Positions 8,417-17,172 of a stretch of 64,000 nucleotides of DNA are shown piece after piece. How positions within the stretch are numbered: position 1 is the first letter of the stretch; each line of letters starts with the position of its first letter. This stretch comes from Desulfomarina profundi. Lineage in GTDB: Bacteria > Desulfobacterota > Desulfobulbia > Desulfobulbales > Desulfocapsaceae. The stretch is from the NCBI RefSeq assembly GCF_019703855.1, contig NZ_AP024086.1:4174501-4238500 (forward strand). The letters are read 5' to 3'. The notes beneath the pieces were generated by a model that was not told where the DNA came from, did no database searches, and saw nothing but the letters and a program-made list of their open reading frames with translations. The translations under genes and the position numbers were made by a program.

Positions 8417-9398
8417 GCTTTACTCTGATCGTACTGCTGGGACCAACTCGAACTTCAAAACGAGTACATGTGTCGAGCTTACCCGAAGGCAGTGGACGCA
8501 ACATCGACTGTTCTTCTTGAAAGCGCTCCTGGCGGTTGCAGTTGAGTTGTGCAAACAGCTTCTGTAGAAATAACTCATATTCCTTGCGTGTAGTAAAATC
8601 CCGGTTACCTCGCAGCATCAGGGCCTGATCTACGGCTTTCTTGAAACGATGATGGCGCTGCTCAATGTCACCATTTTCGTGGGGGCTTGACGAATTTATT
8701 TTACGGCCTTGCAATTTGTAATGGGCCAAAAGCCCCTGGTAGCCACGGGTAAACTCTTCCGGGTTATCCGGTTTATTCACCGCAGCTGACAACCTGTCTG
8801 TTTGATGTTGTTCTGGAACTCCGCCAAGTTTCCATAGACTCTTCTGTAATCCTTCGCTCAGGCTTTCGAAACTCTCGGAAAAACAGATCGTTCCTGTCTC
8901 CCAGTTCGAATATGTCAGCACAAAATGGTAGATCAGGTGATCAAAAGGCTGACCACCAATACTGATCTGTAATTGGGACATATCTGTAAAATCAGACTGA
9001 CTCAACCGTGCAGGCACATGCACCTGGGGAAAATAAACTTCACGTCCTGGACCTTCTGTACAACGCCAGGTTTTTACTCGACGTTGAAACGTGCGGAGCT
9101 GGCCATCTCCAAAAGAACCGGGATAAATCCTTTGAAAATGGGTAAAAAGAGTTTTGGCTTCCAAACCTTCATTAGTTTCCAGAAATTGTAAAACCTCTGG
9201 CCATATACCTTCAAAAGGATCTTTACGAGTTCGCCACTCCCTCACTCGCTCCGCACTGATCTCACTTGGCAATTTGCCATTATCTCTATACTTGCGACCG
9301 GTTTTCTCATCCATGCCGGCTCTAGCCGCTGCTACTTCCAACGTCTTCCCTTGACTTAAGTATTTCTTCAATTTCCTCACCTGAATATCTGTGACCAT
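8417..9398 (-). pseudogene. istA: IS21-type transposase IstA, 3'-truncated by IS3
   Basis: From the ATG at 9398 (GGAGG upstream) the frame encodes an N-terminal HTH (LSQGKTLEVAAARAGMDEKT). An rve core follows with Asp in LSQSDFTDMSQL, Asp in EQHQTDRLSAAV and Glu in HENGDIEQRH. The native sequence ends at about FEVRVGPSSTIRVK. After that the frame reads into the IS3 inverted repeat and stops at 8319 with unrelated residues. Roughly the last quarter of IstA and all of istB are lost. It is non-functional. Confidence 0.85.
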
Positions 9399-9491
9399 CC
9401 ATATTCCTCCTTTGAGAAATATGAATAATCTGATCACAATTTTCCGGGAAATTTAATTGTCGTCAAAAGGAATTATAATTGTCGCTGGTCA
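8417..9491 (-). mobile_element. IS21-family remnant
   Basis: The reverse strand carries the left end and most of istA. Beyond the gene, the sequence near 9450-9491 (reverse) begins TGACCAGCGACAATTATAAT and repeats CGACAATTA, as in the multiple terminal repeats of IS21 ends. The other end, including istB, is missing where the IS3 right repeat abuts at 8416. Confidence 0.7.
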
Positions 9492-9823
9492 TATTCAGTG
9501 GTAATCTCTGCCAGCACCTTACGGACGGTTTTTTTTGTCTTCTTGCCCAGACGGCTTCAGTTTGGATATTGTTTTTTCAGTTGTTTTCGGACAAGGATCC
9601 TGATATTCTTGTGATGAATAAAAGCCTTTGTTATGTTTGAATTTTCCTTGAGCAGAATTTTTCAACATTACAGAGGCTTTTATGCTTTATCTCACTGTTT
9701 TTACACGGTGATTATTTACTCTTTTCAACATCTTTTTTACAACTTATTCTACTTTTTTATCAATATGCTGAATTCTCCGGAGATTTAGAAAAACAAACCC
9801 GGATACGACTGATGGAGGTACAT
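9492..9823. other. Non-coding stretch with one long hairpin
   Basis: There is no convincing gene. ATAAAAGCCTTTGT (9618-9631) and ACAGAGGCTTTTAT (9670-9683) form a 14-bp inverted repeat with one mismatch around a 38-nt loop, possibly a small palindromic repeat or the end of a lost element. The sequence is AT-rich towards 9780. Confidence 0.5.
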
Positions 9824-10003
9824 ATGTCGGAAAAACAGATTCTATATTATATCAAAAATGAAAGTAACAGTGAACTGCTCTACCTTGTTGCCGTGACCTG
9901 CCTGGAGAGAATGGCAGATATCGGTAAAGTTGCGGGAGTGAAAGCGGTGCTTGATGCCGGCACCAATATTCTTTACAATATGATTAAAAAAGACAGAGAA
10001 TAG
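9824..10003 (+). CDS. Small protein of unknown function (59 aa)
   Basis: From the ATG at 9824, preceded by GGAGG, 59 residues are encoded: a charged start (MSEKQILYYIKNESNSELL) followed by helical sequence (LYLVAVTCLERMADIGKVAG). The alternative ATG at 9812 overlaps the ribosome site and is less likely. I do not recognise a family. It lies alone between the IS remnants and the flavodoxin operon, with no obvious partner. Confidence 0.5.
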   Translation: MSEKQILYYIKNESNSELLYLVAVTCLERMADIGKVAGVKAVLDAGTNILYNMIKKDRE

Positions 10004-10353
10004 CCTGCATTTCTAATCATTTCTGGCTGTGTCAGGTCCAAAGTCCCGGAGTCTGCGCGTACTTTACATGGTTCCTGTCCGGAAATGGAATTTTTCCTGT
10101 TCCCTGACCTCGAAGAAAAGTCAAATTTTTCAAGGTACCCCATAAACGATAACGCCGTAGTTTTTTACAATCTTCGCCAAATCTCCGGCAAAAACTACTG
10201 CTGATTTATCCGTGTCAGGAGTCAGTTTTTATACTGAGCATATGCACATAAATAGTCTTTGCAATTTTTGCCAAACTGGAAATAAAGAACACAATTAAAG
10301 TCTTTAATTTAAAACAGGTCTGGATGTTTATGATGGCTGTTACGTTGGGAGAA

Positions 10354-10364
10354 GTAACGTTACC
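10354..10364. promoter_or_regulatory. Candidate activator-binding site GTAACGTTACC
   Basis: The palindromic GTAACGTTAC lies about 140 bp upstream of the sigma-54-type promoter at 10504, with a related half-site TGTTACG at 10339. The same half-sites occur in front of the divergent regulator gene (13227-13247) and at 16204. The distance fits an upstream activating sequence for an enhancer-binding protein. Binding is inferred. Confidence 0.5.
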
Positions 10365-10503
10365 ATGATAAAGATATTGGAAGCAGTACTGGGGGGTCTT
10401 TTGGAACTATCTGTAAAGATTGAAAATATTATTATAAACTTTACTGGCACTGAATTTGAATAAGAAATTTTGGTTTTTTGTTGAAAACAGTGGTGAATGT
10501 CCT

Positions 10504-10519
10504 TGGGTTTTCGGTTGCA
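10504..10519 (+). promoter_or_regulatory. Sigma-54 promoter candidate
   Basis: TGGGTTTTCGGTTGCA has the TGG and TTGCA blocks of a -24/-12 promoter at the correct spacing (TGG-N8-TTGCA). The start of transcription would fall near 10530, 24 nt before the ATG of the flavodoxin gene. The rest of 10004-10503 contains no gene that I can support. Confidence 0.65.
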
Positions 10520-10553
10520 AGGATTTTGATGATTAACAGCTGGGAGAAATACT

Positions 10554-11039
10554 ATGAAATCATTGATTATTTATTCAAGTAAAACAGGAAATACAAGAAA
10601 ACTTGCCGAAGCAGTCTGTGATTTCCTGCCAGGCGAAACAATTGTGAAACCGGCAATGGATAACCCGAGCCAGGAAGGATATGATCTTGTTGTCATCTGC
10701 TTCTGGCTGCAGGGAGGTAAACCGGACCCGAATTCAGCTAAAGTCCTGGAAAAGTCCACTGGTAAAATTTTTCTACTGGCTACCCATGGGGCCGCGGCAG
10801 ATTCGGTGCATGCCGCTGGCGCTATGGCTGCTGCAAGAGAGTTGGCCGGCAGTGCTGACGTTGTTGGGGAATTTAACTGCCAGGGAGAGGTGAATCCTGA
10901 TTTTCTGAAGAAAGCGGCGGCAAAAAAACCACAACCTCCCTGGGTTCAGGATGCGGCAGATGCTGTAGGACACCCAGATGCAAATGATATTGCCGAGCTG
11001 AAAAAGGTTCTTCTGGAAGCTGTGTCATCAATATCATAG
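10554..11039 (+). CDS. Flavodoxin family protein
   Basis: This 161-residue protein begins MKSLIIYSSKTGNTRKLAEA. The SSKTGNT loop is the FMN-phosphate-binding motif of flavodoxins. The next segment (GYDLVVICFWLQGGKPDPNS) and LLATHGAAADSVHA fit the other two FMN loops. It is a cytoplasmic one- or two-electron carrier. The length fits a single-domain flavodoxin. GGGAG precedes the ATG. It is the first gene behind a sigma-54 promoter and is followed after 103 nt by a DUF1638 gene. The redox partner is not identifiable from sequence. Confidence 0.8.
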   Translation: MKSLIIYSSKTGNTRKLAEAVCDFLPGETIVKPAMDNPSQEGYDLVVICFWLQGGKPDPNSAKVLEKSTGKIFLLATHGAAADSVHAAGAMAAARELAGSADVVGEFNCQGEVNPDFLKKAAAKKPQPPWVQDAADAVGHPDANDIAELKKVLLEAVSSIS

Positions 11040-11142
11040 TATGGAAAATCATAAGGCACCCATAAATTAAATTGTATTTTCAATATATTATTTAATAGAA
11101 GACATAAAACTGTCATGGATTCCCGGCAACAAGGAGAATACA

Positions 11143-11796
11143 ATGGAGTCAGTAACTTTTGAAGATATTGCAATCGTTTCCTGTGGGACGATGAGCCTGG
11201 AACTGAATTTTCTCCAGGATGAAGGGTTTTTGAATGCTGCCGAGATAATCTATACTACCCCCGGCCTTCATCAGGATATTCTTGAACTCGAACGGCAGCT
11301 TGTTAGCAGGATCGCAAAAGCAAGGGAAAAGCATGATAAAGTCATAATCGTATATGGTGGTAAATTCTGCTATGTCAATGTGGATGAACCAACACGGTTG
11401 ATGGAAACCATTATCGACGAACAGGGCAGTGGGATTGGTAGAATTGGGGCCACACATTGTATGGATATGCTTGTCAGTGAACAAGATCGGCAAAAGATTG
11501 CAGCGGAGGTTGCCGGGGGAGAGCCGGTCTGGTGGATGACGCCCGGCTGGGTGAAATACCGCTCGAAAGTATTCAAAGGCTGGGACAAGGCTGTGGCCAA
11601 TGAGAATTTTCCCCGGCACACGGGTGGGGCCATTGTCCTTGACGGGACAGGATACATGGATAAAATGATGGCGGAAAATCCGGAAGAGTTTCTTGACTAT
11701 GGTGACTGGATGGGAATTCCACTCATTCCCTATACCATTACTCTTGACCGTTTTAAAACGCTTCTCGCGGATGAGGCGGTGAAACTGGCCGGTTGA
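11143..11796 (+). CDS. DUF1638 domain protein
   Basis: The 217-residue protein matches DUF1638 in overall pattern: IVSCGTMSLELNFL at the start, VIIVYGGKFCYVNV in the middle, RIGATHCMDML, and a C-terminal GDWMGIPLIPYTITL. Genes of this family are often found with corrinoid methyltransferases and their activators, but no function is established. Conserved Cys and His (CGT, YGGKFC, GATHC) could bind a metal. AAGGAG precedes the ATG. It ends 10 nt from the convergent regulator gene. With the flavodoxin gene it forms the probable target operon of that regulator. Confidence 0.75.
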   Translation: MESVTFEDIAIVSCGTMSLELNFLQDEGFLNAAEIIYTTPGLHQDILELERQLVSRIAKAREKHDKVIIVYGGKFCYVNVDEPTRLMETIIDEQGSGIGRIGATHCMDMLVSEQDRQKIAAEVAGGEPVWWMTPGWVKYRSKVFKGWDKAVANENFPRHTGGAIVLDGTGYMDKMMAENPEEFLDYGDWMGIPLIPYTITLDRFKTLLADEAVKLAG

Positions 11797-11806
11797 TAAT
11801 GCAGGG

Positions 11807-13201
11807 TCAGGGACGTTGCAGGGGAATATCCCATTTTTTCATATATTTCCAGATTGCGGTTCTGCTGCGTCCCACCCTGCGTGCCACTTCTGCCTTATTC
11901 CAGTTGCAGTCATCAAGTAATTTCAGCAAGCTGTCCTTTGTAAGTTTTTCTTTCTCTGTTTGAAAAAACCTGCCAGGGGTTGTTTTCCGTGAATTATTTA
12001 TGGTTTCGAGGAGTTCGATGGGCAGGTCCTCCGGTTCGATTCTATCGTTTTTACAGAGAACAAAGGCGTGTTCTATACTGTTTTCAAGTTCCCTGATATT
12101 CCCCGGCCAGTTGTAATTCATAAAAATTCGCATGGCCCGGCGGGAAATGTCCATGATCTGTTTCCCGGTTTTGCGGTTGAATTCCTTGATAAAATGACTG
12201 ATCAACAGGGGGATGTCCTCCTTGCGTTCCCTGAGAGGAGGAAGCAGGATGGGAAAAACTTTGAGCCTGTAGTAGAGATCTTCCCGGAAATGACCTTCCC
12301 TCACTCTTGCATAGAGGTCCTGGTGAGTGGCTGCAACGATACGGATATTGATTTTTCTCTTCCTGGATTCTCCAACACGTTCTATTTCCCGTTCCTGAAG
12401 TACACGCAGCAGTTTGACCTGTATAAAAGGGCTTAATTCTCCAATTTCGTCGAGAAAGACTGTTCCGCCTTCAGCCTCTTCAAAACGTCCAACCCGGTCA
12501 CTGACTGCTCCGGTGTACGCTCCCTTGATGTGGCCGAAAAGTTCACTTTCAAGCAGAGTTTCTGAAAGAGCAGAACAGTTGACAGTTACAAGAGGGTGTG
12601 TTTTTCGTGTGCTGTTGTAGTGAATGGCCCCCGCAACCAGTTCTTTGCCTGTACCGCTTTCACCATGGATAAGGACGGTAGCATCACTGGCTGCCGCTGC
12701 TTCAATGGCAGAGAAAACGTCACGCATCACCCGGCTTTTTGCAATGATATTATCCAGGCGGTGAATCTCCCCAAGGCGCAGAGCCGCTTCTTCGGCACGT
12801 TTTCTGGCCAGGTTCAGTTCAGTGAGATCCGTCACTGTTTCAACGATACCAAGAATTTTTCCCTGTTCATCTTTTACGACGCTTGCATTTTTGATCACGG
12901 AAACATCATGGCCGTCTTTGTGCTGCAGCAGACATTCTTTGGCCTCAGAATGTTGCAGCTCAAGGATTCTACAGGTTTTTACGTCCGCAGGGCAGTTTTT
13001 CCCAAAACAGCGGCTGCACCGCAGGATTTCACAGGTTCTGCCCAGGGCCTCTTCGGCCGGGTATCCGCTGATTTTCTCCATGGAAGCGTTCCAGGAGGAA
13101 ATAATACCCCGACTGTCCATGGTAAATACACCATCAGCCATGGAGTCGATAATCTGATTGACAAACCTGCGATTCCATATTTCATGTGTTTTTTTGTTCA
13201 T
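11807..13201 (-). CDS. Sigma-54-dependent activator with PAS sensor
   Basis: This 464-residue enhancer-binding protein has a PAS domain (about residues 10-130; [20 protein letters not shown]) with a Cys-rich stretch ([21 protein letters not shown]) typical of redox- or metal-sensing PAS. An AAA+ domain follows ([13 protein letters not shown] Walker A, the sigma-54-contacting GAFTGA form as [18 protein letters not shown] Walker B). A Fis-type HTH is at the C-terminus ([20 protein letters not shown]). There is no receiver domain, so control is by ligand or redox state. The gene is convergent with DUF1638. A palindromic site lies directly upstream of its own start (13227-13247), suggesting autoregulation. 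Confidence 0.9.
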   Translation of the reverse strand: MNKKTHEIWNRRFVNQIIDSMADGVFTMDSRGIISSWNASMEKISGYPAEEALGRTCEILRCSRCFGKNCPADVKTCRILELQHSEAKECLLQHKDGHDVSVIKNASVVKDEQGKILGIVETVTDLTELNLARKRAEEAALRLGEIHRLDNIIAKSRVMRDVFSAIEAAAASDATVLIHGESGTGKELVAGAIHYNSTRKTHPLVTVNCSALSETLLESELFGHIKGAYTGAVSDRVGRFEEAEGGTVFLDEIGELSPFIQVKLLRVLQEREIERVGESRKRKINIRIVAATHQDLYARVREGHFREDLYYRLKVFPILLPPLRERKEDIPLLISHFIKEFNRKTGKQIMDISRRAMRIFMNYNWPGNIRELENSIEHAFVLCKNDRIEPEDLPIELLETINNSRKTTPGRFFQTEKEKLTKDSLLKLLDDCNWNKAEVARRVGRSRTAIWKYMKKWDIPLQRP

Positions 13202-13226
13202 GACAGATGAGTATTATGCTGTTAAT

Positions 13227-13247
13227 GGTAACGTTACTGTCGTTACC
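13227..13247. promoter_or_regulatory. Inverted repeat operator GGTAACG-N7-CGTTACC
   Basis: A perfect 7-bp inverted repeat with a 7-bp spacer lies 26 bp upstream of the sigma-54 activator gene. The half-site recurs at 10354-10364 and 16204-16218. It is the most likely binding site of that activator, by position and sequence repetition only. Confidence 0.55.
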
Positions 13248-13472
13248 TGGAGTTGTATCCTTTTTTATGATACGATGTCAATCCTGAATTCGTGAACATT
13301 CAATGTCTGAAATTCTGGTGAGATATGGAGAAACCGGAAGAAACCTGCAGTTGGCATGGAAATTGATAAAAGAACTGTAGTCAGCGTTATGGTCCAATCA
13401 TGGGAAATGAAAAGGCTGTCACGGATTCATGAAAATTCCCAAATGTACTTTCAGGCCGGATGAAAAACAGCA

Positions 13473-13802
13473 ATGACACAGTTGGTTGAAATTAACTCAC
13501 TGCAGGAATTTGAAAAGGTAATAGAAAAAGGTCTTCGGCTGGTACTGTTTACTGCATCCTGGTCACGACCCTGCCGGGAGCAGTGCAGGAATGTACGGAA
13601 AATAAAAAAAGATCTTTTGGGATTGATGCCGGTTATCCTGGTGGACGTGGAAAAATTTCCGTCTATTGCCTCGGACGTCGTTATTCAGACTATACCGACA
13701 AGTGTAGTTTATCAGGACAGTGAAGAGATCCTTCGGTTGGTTGGACTGCAACAGGAGAAGGTTCTCCGTTCTATTATAAAAAAAATCAGGAAAATAAAAT
13801 AG
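13473..13802 (+). CDS. Thioredoxin-fold protein with altered active site
   Basis: The 109-residue protein has the length and pattern of thioredoxin: VLFTASWSRPCREQC at the active-site position, VILVDVEKFPSIASD, and the cis-Pro loop IQTIPTSVVY. The usual W-C-G-P-C is W-S-R-P-C, so the attacking first Cys is Ser and only the resolving Cys remains. A further Cys follows four residues later. It therefore cannot act as a normal dithiol reductant, but could form mixed disulfides or use the C-x3-C pair. It lies 41 nt upstream of the small Cys-rich gene. Confidence 0.75.
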   Translation: MTQLVEINSLQEFEKVIEKGLRLVLFTASWSRPCREQCRNVRKIKKDLLGLMPVILVDVEKFPSIASDVVIQTIPTSVVYQDSEEILRLVGLQQEKVLRSIIKKIRKIK

Positions 13803-13842
13803 AGGGGCGACTGTATTAAAGCGTGACCCCGGAGGAACAGCA

Positions 13843-14043
13843 ATGGGAAAATGTGTAAATCACCCTGATCGAGAGACAAATTATCTATGCCAGAAGCAGA
13901 ACATCTATTTTTGTGAGGAGTGTATGCATTGCAGGGATCCAAAAATATACTGTAAATTTCGTTCATCCTGCATGATCTGGTTTATGACCAAAAAAAGTGA
14001 TGGACTGGATGGTGATAAAAAGACGGAAAAGATATCGACTTGA
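13843..14043 (+). CDS. Small Cys-rich, probably zinc-binding protein
   Basis: This 66-residue protein has the pattern C-x2-H (CVNH) - x8-9 - C - x8 - C-x2-C (CEEC) - x2 - C, then CRDP and CKFRSSC. It resembles a B-box or treble-clef zinc site. GGAGG precedes the ATG. The C-terminal 20 residues are charged and probably disordered. I know similar short ORFs only as uncharacterised proteins of sulfate reducers. Pairing with a thioredoxin-like protein hints at a redox or metal-handling role, which is inference. Confidence 0.65.
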   Translation: MGKCVNHPDRETNYLCQKQNIYFCEECMHCRDPKIYCKFRSSCMIWFMTKKSDGLDGDKKTEKIST

Positions 14044-14121
14044 CAGGAAGAAACTCTATTTTATAGAATTTTTTATGGTGAGTGAATGTAATAAAATAGC
14101 TGTCTAGAGAGAGGAGGGCAA

Positions 14122-15120
14122 TTGTCAGGTATGCTGTCATATAAATGCATGACACTGATACTCATTGCTTTTGGTGCGGTAATAATGTCGGTGAATCTGT
14201 TGAAATGCCGCTCCATTATCCAGACTTCCAGAGAGTGCCTGGGCAGGTCCGATTTTCGATTGATCTTTTTTTCCTGTTCTCATCAGGGGTTACTTGTTCT
14301 CTTTCTGGTGGGATACGGTCTTGTCTTTTTTGCCATCTTCAATGATATTTCACTTACAGGCAGTTTACTGATTGGAGTAATCTTTTTCTTTGGTGCGGTT
14401 TTTGCCGCGGTAGGACTTTTTCAGCAGTCGGAAATGCTTTCTTCAATTCAATTGCAGAACAGGGAACTGGCAAAACAGAATCAACAGCTGGAGCAGACAG
14501 AGGCAACAACAATTTTTGCGTTGGCTTACCAGGCTGAATTGCGTGATCTGGAAACAGGGCAACATATTGAGAGGACATCGAAGTATGTAAAACTTCTTGT
14601 GGATAAACTTTCGAAACATCCTGAGTACAGTGATTATCTTACTCTTCAATACAGACAGGATCTGGTCAAAGCTGCTCCGTTGCATGATATTGGCAAGGTT
14701 GGGGTTCCGGATGCGATTTTGAAGAAAAAGGGTCGGTTGACGGACGATGAATTCACAATCATGAAAAAACATTGTGAATATGGAGCCCGGGTCCTGAAAA
14801 TTGCCGATGAAAAGCTCGGGTTTGAATCCTTTTTGAAACTGGCTGTTCAGATTGTTTTGACACATCATGAAAAATGGGATGGATCAGGGTATCCAAGGGG
14901 GTTGAAAGGAGAGGAAATACCACTTTCCGGACGAATAATGGCTGTAGCCGATGTCTATGACGCCCTCAGAAGTGAACGATGCTATAAAGATGCGTATTCC
15001 CATGCAGAGGCGTGTGAAATTCTCAGTCAGGAAAAAGGAAAACACTTTGATCCATTGCTGATTGAGGTATTTTTTGAATGCGAAAAAGAGTTCGAAATAG
15101 TTTCCTGTTTGGTCGGATAG
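14122..15120 (+). CDS. Membrane HD-GYP cyclic-di-GMP phosphodiesterase
   Basis: Three hydrophobic helices occupy residues about 5-115 (LILIAFGAVIMSVNLL; LLVLFLVGYGLVFFAIF; LLIGVIFFFGAVFAAVGLF). A short coiled coil (LQNRELAKQNQQLEQTE) and an HD-GYP domain follow. The motifs HDIGKVGVPDAIL and HHEKWDGSGYPRGLKGEEIP are complete, so hydrolysis of c-di-GMP is expected. The best ribosome site (GAGAGGAGGG) is spaced for the TTG at 14122, and the ATG at 14131 is the alternative. The output partner is unknown. The gene lies directly before a solute-binding protein. Confidence 0.85.
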   Translation: MSGMLSYKCMTLILIAFGAVIMSVNLLKCRSIIQTSRECLGRSDFRLIFFSCSHQGLLVLFLVGYGLVFFAIFNDISLTGSLLIGVIFFFGAVFAAVGLFQQSEMLSSIQLQNRELAKQNQQLEQTEATTIFALAYQAELRDLETGQHIERTSKYVKLLVDKLSKHPEYSDYLTLQYRQDLVKAAPLHDIGKVGVPDAILKKKGRLTDDEFTIMKKHCEYGARVLKIADEKLGFESFLKLAVQIVLTHHEKWDGSGYPRGLKGEEIPLSGRIMAVADVYDALRSERCYKDAYSHAEACEILSQEKGKHFDPLLIEVFFECEKEFEIVSCLVG

Positions 15121-15180
15121 AAAAGGGGGAACTCTACGGTTTATCCAGTGAATTGGATATATTATGAGAAAGGTATTAAA

Positions 15181-16020
15181 ATGAAAAAGGACTCAAAATA
15201 TTTTTTTATGATGTTTTTCGGGCTCATTCTTCTGGCCTTTGTTTTCCAGTCCGGAGTGATAGCCGCCGGTCAGAAAAGGCCTTTTAAATGGATGGATGAC
15301 GAAGACTACAACCCTTTCATCTATAAGACGGTTGATGGGAAACCAGCAGGTTTTTACAAGGATCTCATGGTAGAGGTTTTCAGACGTATGGATGTGCCTC
15401 TGCAATGTGAGGTCTATCCATGGAAAAGAGCACAGAAATACGTGGAAGAAGGGATTGGCGACGGGATGGTCACGACCCTTACGAAAACACGAACTAAACT
15501 GTTTATTGCAACTGAGCCCCTGTTTATAAACAGTGAAAGAGTCTTTACCAGAAAGGATAATCCGAGAATCAGAGAAATTATGGCGGTTGATTCCATTGAA
15601 GGATTAAAACCATTTAAGATTGTTGAAACAATCGGTTCGGGCTGGGCCGAAGAACATTTTAAAGATTTGAATATTGAATGGGCCCCGACGTATACCTCAG
15701 CCCTGAACATGCTGGCCAATGGCCGCGTAGATGCCTATATCCTGGGTTATTATCCCGGCATGGCAGATATTGTTGAGCGGATCAATAACAAGGTGCACTA
15801 CAGTGAAAAGTTAAAAAAAATCGTGGTGAGTCGGAACTCACTTGTCGAAATACCTTTCTGCCTGTTGATCCGAAAAAATTCAGAGTACGTGAGCATTATC
15901 CCCCGTTTTAACAACATCTTGAAACTGTTAAAGAAAAATGGAACATACCAGGTTATGTTTAAGAAGTACTTCTCCGAAGCCATGAAAATTCCCGAGGGGG
16001 TGCAGGAAAGGAGTTTTTAA
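15181..16020 (+). CDS. Periplasmic solute-binding protein (SBP_bac_3 type)
   Basis: From the ATG at 15181 an N-terminal signal peptide (MKKDSKYFFMMFFGLILLAF, cleaved near GVIAAG) leads into a family-3 substrate-binding fold of about 255 residues: FIYKTVDGKPAGFYKDLMVE, DGMVTTLTKTRTKLFIATEP, and VDAYILGYYPGMADIV. This fold usually delivers amino acids or related ligands to an ABC permease. No permease gene is adjacent, so it may be an orphan receptor. The gene before it is an HD-GYP protein, which would fit ligand sensing. The GTG at 15148 would add residues before the signal peptide and is less likely. Confidence 0.8.
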   Translation: MKKDSKYFFMMFFGLILLAFVFQSGVIAAGQKRPFKWMDDEDYNPFIYKTVDGKPAGFYKDLMVEVFRRMDVPLQCEVYPWKRAQKYVEEGIGDGMVTTLTKTRTKLFIATEPLFINSERVFTRKDNPRIREIMAVDSIEGLKPFKIVETIGSGWAEEHFKDLNIEWAPTYTSALNMLANGRVDAYILGYYPGMADIVERINNKVHYSEKLKKIVVSRNSLVEIPFCLLIRKNSEYVSIIPRFNNILKLLKKNGTYQVMFKKYFSEAMKIPEGVQERSF

Positions 16021-16203
16021 GTATCCGTGAATCTCCCCCAGCAACCGGATTCAATGTGAAATAAAACATGCAACCGGTAACAACTTGACTCCTCTTCTCT
16101 TTTCTCCGATTGATCCTGCCTGCAAAAGTATTTTTGTCTTGAAAATATATTGAATTGTTTGTTAAATAAAATTGATGTTCAGGCCTGGGGGATTTCGACG
16201 TAT

Positions 16204-16218
16204 CGTTACCGGTAACCG
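16204..16218. promoter_or_regulatory. Palindrome CGTTACC/GGTAACC upstream of the hdr operon
   Basis: Two half-sites of the 13227 operator are placed back to back about 75 bp upstream of the metF-like gene. No sigma-54 -24/-12 box is visible after it. Whether it belongs to the same regulon is open. Confidence 0.4.
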
Positions 16219-16289
16219 AGAATCTCATCAATGCGTATCAGTACACTCCCCTAAGAATAATATCTCATTATCATCTTACAGGAGGTTCA

Positions 16290-17167
16290 ATGACCGCAGC
16301 ACATCAAAACCCCAATTCCGCAGACAACCATATTCTTATAGCTGAAATCGATCCTCCCAAAGGTGCAAATCTGAATAGCTTTCTTGATTCGGCCTTGAAA
16401 GTGAGGGGACGTGTCGATGCTGTCAGGGTTACGGACAGTGAGCACGCGATCATGCGTATGTCCCCCTTGCGCCATGCCTGGCCCTTATTGACAGAGAGAT
16501 TGACCCGATCATGGTTATCAGTGGCAGGGATCGTAACAGGATATCGTTTCAGGCGGATCTGCTGACGGCGGCAGCAATGGGCATTAATAAGATTGTGATC
16601 AAGGAAGGGCATGACCCGGCTGAGGGTGATCAGCCTGTTGCCAGAACCAGTGGCGACCTCGACCTGATTACCATGCTGCAGTGTGTAACGGCTCTGAACG
16701 GGGGCAGGGACTTGGCGGGGGAAGAACTGGACGGCGCCACAGATTTTGAAATTGGTGTCTGCATGGAGCTTTCAGATGATGTGAATTATAACCGGGAGCG
16801 GGCGGAGTTTTTCATGCGGCTGGAAGACTACGGTGTAAGATCTGTCACCCTTGGTCCCACCTATGACCTGAATGTGATCGAACAGTTTGTTCCTTTTGCG
16901 GAAAAAACGGGGATTAAGCTCTTTTCTTCCCTGATGTTTTTAAAATCCGTAACTATGATCAGGTATCTCAATAACCTGCCTGGGGTTCCTTCAATTCCCC
17001 AGGAATTTCTCAAAAAAATGATGCAGGCACCGGTCAAGAAGGATGCGGGGATGCAGGTGGCGGCTGATTTCCTTGCAGAGTTATCCGCTTTCGGTGACGG
17101 TGTGGTGTTGCTTGCTATAGGCTGGAGGGAAAGATTACCGGAATTTCTTGATCTAATCGGTCGGTAA
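16290..17167 (+). CDS. MetF-like (methylene-THF reductase family) protein, frameshifted in this sequence
   Basis: CAGGAGG precedes the ATG. The first frame gives ILIAEIDPPKGANLNSFLDS and RVDAVRVTDSEHAIMRMSP. One base later the second frame gives APCLALIDREIDPIMVISGR and DRNRISFQADLLTAAAMGIN. The two join as one MetF-type TIM barrel of about 292 residues if a C run at 16462-16466 had six C instead of five. It is more divergent than the metF at 24951, and the FAD-binding stretch (GHDPAEGDQ in place of GDHQKFGDD) is altered. It is probably a paralogue with a changed or accessory role in the Hdr-MetVF system. It lies 6 nt upstream of the kinase gene. I regard the frameshift as probably artefactual. 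Confidence 0.7.
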
Positions 17168-17172
17168 TCTCA

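Noticed and set aside
9518-9540. GGACGGTTTTTT shared with 2276-2287
   Set aside because: The match is about 12 bp, AT-run dominated and without further similarity, so it is not treated as a transposon end.
13354-13369. TGGCATGGAAATTGAT as a sigma-54 promoter before the thioredoxin-like gene
   Set aside because: The -24 block is good, but the -12 block reads TTGA where TTGC is needed, so I do not call it.
15148-15180. GTG start for the solute-binding protein
   Set aside because: It would place 11 residues in front of a normal signal peptide. The ATG at 15181 starts with MKK as expected.
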